From the NCBI RefSeq assembly GCF_039535785.1, contig NZ_BAAAXV010000001.1:1426001-1490000 (forward strand): DNA of 64,000 nt, in the 5' to 3' direction. Shown here piece after piece: positions 58,182 to 64,000 of the stretch; position 1 is the first letter of the stretch; each line of letters begins with the position of its first letter. The notes under the pieces were generated by a model. The model ran no database searches. It was not told the DNA's origin and saw only the letters and a program-made list of their open reading frames with translations. The translations under genes were made by a program, and so were the position numbers. Origin of the DNA: Nonomuraea helvata (GTDB lineage: Bacteria; Actinomycetota; Actinomycetes; Streptosporangiales; Streptosporangiaceae).

Positions 58182-59000
58182 TCACTGGGCGGCGCGCCAC
58201 TGGTGGATGGCGTGCTGCGGACGGTGGGCGAGCGTGCCGGAGTCGATGGCGACGGTCTGGCCCGTGACGCAGCGGGCCTCGTCGGAGGCGAGGAAGCACA
58301 CCAGGTTCGCGACGTCCTCGGGGGCGCAGGCCCAGGGCAGGAGCCGCTCGGCGGCCTTGTCGGTGAGCTGGTCCTGGGTCATGACCCGCTGGGCGGTCTC
58401 GGTGAGGACGAGCGCGGGGGCGACGGCGTTGCAGCGGATGCCTCGGGGGCCGTACATCGTCGCCACGTAACGCGTGAAGCCGATCAGGGCCGCCTTCGAG
58501 GCCCCGTACGCGGGGTGGATGGTGTCCCCCACCAGGGCGGACACCGACGACATGAGGACGATGGCGCCGCCGTCCGGCATCGCGGGCACCGCGTGCTTGA
58601 CCGTGAGCATGGCGCCGCGCAGGTTGACCTCCATCGTGCGGTCCCAGACCGCGGCCTCGAGCGAGTCCAGGTCGCGGTCGCGGCCGTAGACGTCGGCGTC
58701 GAGCGCGGCGGCGTTGGCGTGCACGACGTCCACCCGGCCGAACGACGCGACCAGGGCCGCGACGGCCTCCTCCACCTGCTTGTCGTCGGAGACGTCGCAG
58801 GTCAGCGCCATGGCCGAGCCGCCGTGCGCGCGGATGGCGGCGGCGGTGGCCCGGGCCCTGGCCGCGCGCAGGTCGAGCACGCCGACGCAGGCGCCCTCGG
58901 CGGCCAGGCGCTCCGCGCAGGCCGCGCCGATGCCCGAGCCCGCGCCCGTCACCAGCGCGACGCGACCGTCGAAACGGCCGGAGAGGCGGGTGCTCACCAC
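58182..59000 (-). CDS. Short-chain dehydrogenase/reductase (SDR)
   Basis: A 272-residue classical SDR: TGAGSGIG cofactor loop near residue 18, D in LDLRAAR (NAD preference), HANAAAL in place of NNAG near 93, catalytic Ser in MSSVSALVG near 150 and YGASK near 165. GTG start at 59000 or 58997. It overlaps the P450 gene end and is the last gene of the PhyH-PTE-P450-SDR operon, so it probably oxidises an alcohol made by the upstream oxygenases. Confidence 0.9.
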   Translation of the reverse strand: MVSTRLSGRFDGRVALVTGAGSGIGAACAERLAAEGACVGVLDLRAARARATAAAIRAHGGSAMALTCDVSDDKQVEEAVAALVASFGRVDVVHANAAALDADVYGRDRDLDSLEAAVWDRTMEVNLRGAMLTVKHAVPAMPDGGAIVLMSSVSALVGDTIHPAYGASKAALIGFTRYVATMYGPRGIRCNAVAPALVLTETAQRVMTQDQLTDKAAERLLPWACAPEDVANLVCFLASDEARCVTGQTVAIDSGTLAHRPQHAIHQWRAAQ

Positions 59001-60187
59001 TCCACCGCCAGGGCGGCCAGGCCGCGGCCGACGAGCGACCTGCGGTAGGCGATCGGCTCGCCGGCGACGAACCTCAGGCGCGGCAGGCGGCGGCCGAGCA
59101 CCTCGAGGGCCGTACGCAGCTGCAGGCGGCCGAGCGCGGCGCCGACGCAGAAGTGGATGCCGTAGCCGAAGACCATGTGCTCGGCGGCGTTCGGCCGGTC
59201 GATCAGGAACCGCTCCGGATCAGGGAAGACGCTCTCGTCATGTGCGGCGGAGTCGGTGGAGAGCAGGACGAGGGATCCCGCCGGGATCGTCACGCCGTGC
59301 GAAGTGACGTCGGTCACGGCATACCGGAACGAGCCGAGCGCGGCGCCGTCGATGCGCATGCACTCCTCGACGGCGTTCGGGACCAGCTCGGGCGGCACCG
59401 GCCAGGCGTCCTCCCGCAGCAGGCGCAGGACGGCGTTGCCGAGCTGGTTCGGGACGGTGTCGTTGCCGCCGAGCAGGATGGTGGAGATCAGCTCGACGAC
59501 CTCGCGATGGGTCAGCTCGGCGCCGATCAGGGAGGTCATCAGGGACGTGAAGTCGTCCTGGGGGTCCTTGGCCCTGGCGGCGACCAGCCGGTCCACGTAG
59601 TCCAGATAGGTCAGGAAACTGTCGGCGAGTTCGAGCTGGCGGTCCGGGGGCTGCGGCGACAGGAAGAGCTGGAACCAGTCCTTCACGTGCGCCTGGACGA
59701 ACGCCTCGTCGGCCTCCGGCACGCCGATGAAGCGGGCCGTCAGCTTGATCGACGGCTCATGGCCGATCTCGGAGACGAAGTCGGCCCGGCCGCGTGCCTC
59801 CAGGCGGTCCAGCAGCTCCTCGTTGAGCCGCCGGAACGCCTGCTCCATGGCCGCGACCGCCCGGGGCGTGAACGCCCTCGACACCGACCGGCGCAGGCGG
59901 GTGTGGTCGGGCGGGTCCACGTTCGCCACGAAGCTGGACAGGAACGAGCCGTGCTCGCCCAGCTTCTCCTTGGTCTCGCGGGTGAGACTGCGGGAGATCG
60001 TGAGCGAGCCCTTGGAGGAGAAGCGCCGCGGGTCGCCGTAGGCCGCCCGCACGTCGGCGTAGCGGGTCAGCACGTACGCGCCGAGGTGCTCGCTCCGGAA
60101 CACCGGCCGGTCCTGGCGCAGCCTGCGCAGGAAGTCGTACGGAGCGGCGACGTGCCAGTCCGAGCCGACGTCGAAGTCCTCGATCAT
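58994..60187 (-). CDS. Cytochrome P450
   Basis: A 397-residue bacterial class I P450. I-helix ILLGGNDTVPNQLG (GGNDT in place of AGxxT) near residue 242, ExxR in EECMRID near 282, PERF region VFPDPERFLIDR near 325 and heme loop FGYGIHFCVGAALGRLQLR with Cys near 350. No ferredoxin gene is adjacent. It overlaps the PTE-family gene by 4 bp (ATGA), so hydroxylation of a compound handled by the cluster is the likely role. Confidence 0.93.
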   Translation of the reverse strand: MIEDFDVGSDWHVAAPYDFLRRLRQDRPVFRSEHLGAYVLTRYADVRAAYGDPRRFSSKGSLTISRSLTRETKEKLGEHGSFLSSFVANVDPPDHTRLRRSVSRAFTPRAVAAMEQAFRRLNEELLDRLEARGRADFVSEIGHEPSIKLTARFIGVPEADEAFVQAHVKDWFQLFLSPQPPDRQLELADSFLTYLDYVDRLVAARAKDPQDDFTSLMTSLIGAELTHREVVELISTILLGGNDTVPNQLGNAVLRLLREDAWPVPPELVPNAVEECMRIDGAALGSFRYAVTDVTSHGVTIPAGSLVLLSTDSAAHDESVFPDPERFLIDRPNAAEHMVFGYGIHFCVGAALGRLQLRTALEVLGRRLPRLRFVAGEPIAYRRSLVGRGLAALAVEW

Positions 60188-61140
60188 GCGAAGATCCTCC
60201 GCGGGTTGTCGACGAGCATCTGATGGAGCTGGTCGTCCGTGACGCCCCTTTTGCGGAGCTCGGGCAGGACGTCGCGGGAAATGTGGAGGAGGTGGTAATG
60301 GGGGTGGCGCTGCCGTACGACGTCGGCGTCGAAGCGGTCATTGAAACAGTACGAGTCATGACTTAAGACCATTTTTTCGGCGTGTCCGCGCTCGCACATT
60401 TTCGCCACTATTTCCACGCGGTCCTCGAAAGGACTGATCGTCTCTATGCCGAAGCGGTCCATGCCGAGGTAGGAGCCGTTCGCGACGAGCTCTTCCAGGT
60501 AGGCCACGTCGGTGGAGTCCCCGGCGTGCCCGATGACCACCCGGCTCAGGTCCACGCCCAGCTCGCCCAGCAGCCGCTGCTGCTCGAGGCCGCCCTTGGA
60601 GGCGCTGTGGGAGTGCGTGGTGATCGGCGCGCCGGTCTCCAGGTGCGCCTCCGCGACCGCCCTGAACACTCGCTCGCACCCCTTGGTCATCCCCAGGTGG
60701 TCGGAGGCGCACTTCAGCATGGCCGCCTTGACGCCGGTCCCGCCGATGCCCTCCACGATGTCCCGTACGAAGAACTCCGGCAGCCGGTCCGGTCCCCCGA
60801 ACAGCGATCCCGGCCCCCGGTTGGCGAAGTACGGCGGCAGCGCGTCGTAGGTGTAGAGCCCCGTGGCGACCACGATGTTCACGCTGGTCAGCTCGGCCAC
60901 GCGCCGCACCGCGGGGACGTACCTGCCGAGCCCCACCACGGTCAGGTCCACGATCGTGTCGATGCCCTCGGCCTTCAGCGCGTCGAGCTTGCCGGCCGCC
61001 TCGCGCGCCCGCGTCTCGAGGTCCCACGCCTCCGGGATGTCCGGCCAGTTCCACAGGATCTCGGGGCTCAGCCCGAAGACGTGCTCGTGCATGAGCGTCG
61101 CCCCCAGATCCGCCACCGGGCCCCTCACGGTCTCAGGCAT
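60184..61140 (-). CDS. Phosphotriesterase-family hydrolase (possible lactonase)
   Basis: A 318-residue TIM-barrel metal hydrolase. Metal ligands are visible: HxH in TLMHEHVFGLS near residue 18, the carbamylated Lys in GVKAAMLKCASDH near 145, His in ITTHSHSAS near 175, His in VVIGHAGDS near 203 and Asp in LSHDSYCFNDRF near 265. Members include lactonases and phosphotriesterases; a lactonase or ester-cleaving role is more plausible beside a P450, SDR and PhyH oxygenase. ATG at 61140 lies inside the end of the PhyH gene (16-bp overlap). Confidence 0.9.
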   Translation of the reverse strand: MPETVRGPVADLGATLMHEHVFGLSPEILWNWPDIPEAWDLETRAREAAGKLDALKAEGIDTIVDLTVVGLGRYVPAVRRVAELTSVNIVVATGLYTYDALPPYFANRGPGSLFGGPDRLPEFFVRDIVEGIGGTGVKAAMLKCASDHLGMTKGCERVFRAVAEAHLETGAPITTHSHSASKGGLEQQRLLGELGVDLSRVVIGHAGDSTDVAYLEELVANGSYLGMDRFGIETISPFEDRVEIVAKMCERGHAEKMVLSHDSYCFNDRFDADVVRQRHPHYHLLHISRDVLPELRKRGVTDDQLHQMLVDNPRRIFA

Positions 61141-61892
61141 GGGAACCTCTCGTGCTCGAACGGCCGGTTGACCTCGAGTCCGAGCTCGTCGGTCTGCCGG
61201 TACGGCAGGCCGGTGTAGAGGGCGTCGGCGTCGAAGTACGTGACGGTGAACGACAGGCGCGGGGTGTCGCGGCGGTTGGCAGGCGCGCCGTGGACGGTCA
61301 GGGCGTGGTGCACGGTCGCGTCCCCCGCCCGCAGGTCGAGCGGCGGCGACAGCTCCAGGTCCTTGAGCCACGGGTGCTGGCTGAGCTGGTCGTCCCCCGG
61401 CCGGGTGAAGCTCCGCCCGAGCAGCCCGTACCGGTGGGAGCCGTCGTAGAAGCGCAGCGACCCCATGTCGGCGGGCACGTCGGCGAGGGCCAGCCACACG
61501 GTCAGCATGGCCGAGCGGTCCATCGGCATCCACGGGAAGTCCTGGTGGAACTCGGTCGCGCCGTGCTCCCCCGCCTCCTTGACCAGGAGATTGGTGACCT
61601 GCACGCGCACGGCCCGCACGCCGCGCAGCAGCCGTACGACGTTGCGCCCCATCGCGGGGCTCAGGGCCAGCGCGCCGAACATCCCGTCGCTCGCCGCGAT
61701 GTCCCTCGACTGCCCGAACGCCTCGTCGACCAGCGTCTCGTGGCTCCTGGAACGCGCGCGCAGGAATCCCTCGGCCCGCTCGCGCAGCGCCGCCACGGCG
61801 CCCGGATCGACCAGCCGCCCGAGCCGTACCCAGCCGTGTTCGTCGAAGAACGCCGCCTCGTCATCCGTCACCTGGCGCACGGGGATCTCCAT
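61125..61892 (-). CDS. Phytanoyl-CoA dioxygenase (PhyH)-family 2-oxoglutarate/Fe(II) oxygenase
   Basis: A 255-residue dioxygenase. The Fe(II) facial triad is HQD in TEFHQDFPW near residue 113 and a distal His in LTVHGAPANRRDTPRLSFTVTYF near 205; the Arg a few residues later would bind 2-oxoglutarate. It starts at the ATG at 61892 and is the first gene of the operon, with a CAAGCGCTTG operator 22 bp upstream. It probably hydroxylates the starting compound of the pathway. Confidence 0.9.
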   Translation of the reverse strand: MEIPVRQVTDDEAAFFDEHGWVRLGRLVDPGAVAALRERAEGFLRARSRSHETLVDEAFGQSRDIAASDGMFGALALSPAMGRNVVRLLRGVRAVRVQVTNLLVKEAGEHGATEFHQDFPWMPMDRSAMLTVWLALADVPADMGSLRFYDGSHRYGLLGRSFTRPGDDQLSQHPWLKDLELSPPLDLRAGDATVHHALTVHGAPANRRDTPRLSFTVTYFDADALYTGLPYRQTDELGLEVNRPFEHERFPCLRP

Positions 61893-61907
61893 GGGGCCAG
61901 TCTGGCA

Positions 61908-61923
61908 CTTGAGCAAGCGCTTG
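61908..61923. promoter_or_regulatory. Operator copy upstream of the PhyH operon
   Basis: CTTGAGCAAGCGCTTG contains the palindrome CAAGCGCTTG. All 16 bases occur in inverted orientation at 62136-62151, before the divergent LLM gene. Paired, symmetric copies next to both divergent starts suggest one repressor controls both. Confidence 0.65.
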
Positions 61924-62135
61924 GTAAGACCCGCGCGTTGAGCAGGCCCTACTCATGCGCGCCGCGCCCGGCGAGCTCACTCATCCGGAGCCTCGTCGCC
62001 AACCTCGGCTCCTACCCTCTCTGGAGGCCGGGCTCGACGCGCCCACCACGAACCGGCTCGCCCGCAGCGGGTGCGCGGCGGCGACACTGTACGCGCACCG
62101 AGCGGGGTTCGGCGGTTCGCGCGTACAGTTTCGCA

Positions 62136-62151
62136 CAAGCGCTTGCTCAAG
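62136..62151. promoter_or_regulatory. Operator copy upstream of the LLM oxidoreductase gene
   Basis: CAAGCGCTTGCTCAAG is the exact reverse complement of the site at 61908-61923 and lies 15 bp before the LLM start. The core also occurs before hyuA at 47679-47690. Confidence 0.65.
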
Positions 62152-62166
62152 ACAGCGGGAGGCATC

Positions 62167-63075
62167 ATGCGGCGGTTCAGGTTCGGGGCGGTGGTGCGGG
62201 AGGCCGAGTCGGGCGAGGCGTGGGCCGAGAAGGCGAGGCGGCTGGAGAGTCAGGGGTACGACGTGCTCCTCGTGCCCGATCATCTCGTCGGGCCCCGGTT
62301 CGCCCCCGTCGCCGCGCTGACGGCGGCCGCCTGCGCCACCACCAGGCTGCAGGTCGGCACGCTGGTGTTCGCCAACGACTTCCGGCATCCGGCCGTGCTG
62401 GCCAAGGAGGCGGCCACGCTCGACCTGCTGTCCGGCGGGCGGCTGGAGGTCGGGATCGGGACCGGGTGGCTCGCGGGCGACTACGCGGGGGCCGGGCTGG
62501 TGCTGGAGCCGCCCGGGGTGCGGGTGGAGCGGCTGCGGGAGGCCGTCGCCGTGCTCAAAGGGCTCTGGGGCGAGGGGCCGTTCAGCTATCAGGGCAAGCA
62601 CTATCGCATCGACGGGCTCGATCAGCGGCCCAAGCCCGTACGGAAGCCGCGTCCGCCGATCGTGCTCGGCGGCGGCGGGGCACGGATGCTGCGGCTGGCG
62701 GCCGAAGAGGCGGATGTCGTGAACATCGGGATGCGGGTCCGGCCGGACGGCACCGGTCCGGACGAGAAGGACGGCGGGCTGACGGCGTTCCTGGACAAGC
62801 TCGAGGTGGTGCGGGAGGCCGCCGGGGAGCGGTACGCCGGGCTGGAGCTCGGGACGAGCGTCATGCAGGTGGGTGAGCGGAAGGCGGAGGAGGCGTGGAG
62901 CGCCGCCGACAGCTCGTCGCTCGTCGGGACGCCCCAGGTGCTGCTCGGGACGCGCGCCGACATCATCGACAAGCTCCACTATTGGCGGGACGAGCACGAT
63001 ATTTCGTACTTCGTGGTGCACCACGAGCGCGACCTGGACACCTTCGCCCCCGTCGTCGAGGAGCTCGCCACCTGA
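62167..63075 (+). CDS. LLM-class oxidoreductase, probably F420-dependent
   Basis: A 302-residue luciferase-like TIM-barrel enzyme: RFRFGAVVREAESGEAWAEKARRLESQGYDVLLVPDHL, TTRLQVGTLVFANDFRHPAVLAKEAATLDLLSGGRLEVGIGTGW (typical of F420-dependent LLM proteins) and PPIVLGGGGARMLRLAA near residue 165. The ATG at 62167 follows GGGAGG. It is divergent from the PhyH operon with shared operators. An F420:NADP oxidoreductase is encoded at 9529. Substrate unknown. Confidence 0.88.
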   Translation: MRRFRFGAVVREAESGEAWAEKARRLESQGYDVLLVPDHLVGPRFAPVAALTAAACATTRLQVGTLVFANDFRHPAVLAKEAATLDLLSGGRLEVGIGTGWLAGDYAGAGLVLEPPGVRVERLREAVAVLKGLWGEGPFSYQGKHYRIDGLDQRPKPVRKPRPPIVLGGGGARMLRLAAEEADVVNIGMRVRPDGTGPDEKDGGLTAFLDKLEVVREAAGERYAGLELGTSVMQVGERKAEEAWSAADSSSLVGTPQVLLGTRADIIDKLHYWRDEHDISYFVVHHERDLDTFAPVVEELAT

Positions 63076-63118
63076 TGCGAGCCCCGGTGCGAGGCCCGAT
63101 GCGAGGCCTCGTGCGGCT
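63074..63118. repeat. Short tandem repeat (GATGCGAGGCCC type)
   Basis: About three and a half imperfect copies of a 12-bp unit, alternating GATGCGAG and GTGCGAGG forms, fill the gap between the LLM and phosphatase genes. No function is apparent. Confidence 0.5.
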
Positions 63119-63136
63119 CGAAATCGGACGTGCCCG

Positions 63137-63733
63137 ATGATGGACCCCATGAAAGAGATGCTGCTGCTCCGGCATGGAGAGACCGAGTGGAGCAAGGCGG
63201 GCCGGCACACGGGCCGCACCGACCTGCCGTTGACGGAGCACGGCGAGGACCAGGCCAGGGCGCTGGCGTCGCTGGTGAAGGGGCAGGTGTTCGACCTGGT
63301 GCTGGTCTCCCCCGCGCAGCGCGCCCGGCGTACGGCGGAGCTGGCCGGTTTGAACGGCTACGAAGTGGACCCCGACCTGTGGGAGTGGGACTACGGCGGG
63401 TACGAGGGCATCACCACGCCCGAGATCCGCCGGACCCACCCCGGCTGGTACCTGTGGCGCGACGGCGTGATCCCCGGCGACGCCGAGCATCCCGGCGAGA
63501 GCGCCGAGCAGGTGGCGGCCCGCGCCGACCGGGTGATCGCGCGGGCCAGAGCGGCAGAGGGCCGGGTGGCGCTGGTGGCGCACGGCCACTTCCTGCGGGT
63601 GCTGGCCGCCCGCTGGCTGGGCCTCGGCCCCGAGGAGGGCAGGCTGCTGAAGCTCGACACGGGCACGTACTCGCGGCTCGGCTTCGAGCACGAGGAGCCG
63701 GTCCTGACGACCTGGAACGCCCCCATCGGCTGA
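63137..63733 (+). CDS. Histidine phosphatase family protein (phosphoglycerate mutase-like)
   Basis: A 198-residue enzyme: RHGE motif in LLLRHGETEWSKAGRHTGRTDLPLTEHGEDQA with the phospho-acceptor His near residue 14, VSPAQRARRTAEL (Arg) near 60, the acid in DLWEWDYGGYEG near 83 and the second His in VALVAHGHFLRVLAARWLGL near 155. Starts at 63137, 63140 or 63149 are all possible; no strong ribosome site separates them. It hydrolyses phosphate monoesters; substrate unknown. Confidence 0.88.
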   Translation: MMDPMKEMLLLRHGETEWSKAGRHTGRTDLPLTEHGEDQARALASLVKGQVFDLVLVSPAQRARRTAELAGLNGYEVDPDLWEWDYGGYEGITTPEIRRTHPGWYLWRDGVIPGDAEHPGESAEQVAARADRVIARARAAEGRVALVAHGHFLRVLAARWLGLGPEEGRLLKLDTGTYSRLGFEHEEPVLTTWNAPIG

Positions 63734-63805
63734 GCCCCGGATGCTCCTGTGAAGTCGTGAGCGCCGCCAGGCCAGGGCCCGACAGATCCGGTCACGGGCC
63801 CAACG

Positions 63806-64000
63806 TCAGTCAGCCGATGGGTCAGGCCCTGGCGGGAGGCCGCCCGCCAGGCTGATCCGGCGGCGGTACTCGCGCGGCGACGCGCCGGTGACCCGGGCCA
63901 TCCAGCCGGACACCGCGCCCTGCCCGGCGACGGCCAGGTGCAGGCGCAGCAGGTGGATCAGCATGACCAGGGCGAGATGCTCGGTGACCAGGGTCGAGGC
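63806..64000 (-). pseudogene. AraC-type regulator, C-terminal fragment apparently lacking the HTH (5' end outside window)
   Basis: The minus strand is open from the window edge to a TGA at 63806 and reads TLVTEHLALVMLIHLLRLHLAVAGQGAVSGWMARVTGASPREYRRRISLAGGLPP. The first half resembles the end of the cupin domain of AraC activators (up to 'GW-L'); the second half resembles the last helix of an AraC HTH (RVTGASPREYRRRF). The ~60 residues of HTH that should separate them are missing, without a frame change. It therefore looks like an in-frame deletion derivative. Only the end is visible, so this is tentative. Confidence 0.5.

Overview
This 64 kb window is chromosomal DNA from a high-GC actinomycete. 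G/C dominates third codon positions, GTG and TTG starts are common, and the gene families (SARP/AfsR regulators, PucR, MocR, F420-dependent enzymes, TAP-like secreted peptidase, CtaG/CopD fusion, Excalibur protein) are typical of filamentous Actinomycetota. A Nonomuraea/Streptosporangiaceae-like host is my best guess, from overall gene flavour only; no rRNA, tRNA or other taxonomic marker is present.

Layout. 1-1853 is the 3' end of an iterative type I polyketide synthase (AT-DH-ACP, no KR), probably the edge of a biosynthetic cluster lying to the left. 1860-5472 holds two PLP enzymes (threonine dehydratase and a cystathionine/methionine gamma-lyase-type enzyme) divergent from a MocR regulator. 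5485-9509 is a hydrolase followed by an ABC drug-efflux pair and its two-component system. 9529-16678 is mixed: F420:NADP oxidoreductase, secreted lipase, LysR regulator, a small membrane protein, a TnpB-only IS200/IS605-type element (13601-14975), a cyclase-family hydrolase and methionine aminopeptidase. 16695-19888 has a lone HATPase protein and a CopC plus CopD-CtaG copper module.

19933-30605 is a regulator-rich accessory stretch: an XRE-TPR regulator divergent from an unannotated 43-aa secreted peptide ending Cys-Cys, two tandem AfsR-like SARPs (the first split by a one-base insertion in a G5 run), a decayed PucR copy, an Rpn-like nuclease-fold gene and an intact PucR. 30701-34665 is a purine module: a xanthine dehydrogenase large subunit, an EF-hand protein and an NCS2 purine permease preceded by a structured leader that may control translation. 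34662-39864 carries a SecD-P1/Excalibur surface protein, alanine dehydrogenase, DUF3105 and DUF305 proteins and a phytoene-desaturase-like flavoprotein.

39915-43659 is a translationally coupled trio (DUF6421-like, SDR, threonine aldolase-like) of unknown pathway. 43736-47607 has an orphan NarL-type response regulator and a Ser/Thr kinase coupled to a membrane pseudo-protease. 47712-51412 is hyuAB (hydantoinase/oxoprolinase). 52012-55407 is a B12 uptake and salvage operon (btuF-btuC-btuD-cbiZ) under a cobalamin riboswitch. 55609-58121 holds a Gfo/Idh/MocA oxidoreductase and a secreted TAP-like peptidase. 58182-63075 is a catabolic-looking cluster (SDR, P450, phosphotriesterase-like hydrolase, PhyH dioxygenase, divergent F420-type LLM oxidoreductase). 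The window ends with a histidine phosphatase and the 3' end of an AraC-type gene that appears to lack its HTH.

The most noteworthy observations are the divergent TPR-regulator/secreted-peptide pair; three copies of one CAAGCGCTTG operator linking hyuAB with the P450/PTE/PhyH/LLM cluster; the structured leader before the purine permease; the homopolymer frameshift in the first SARP; and the PucR duplication flanking the Rpn-like gene.
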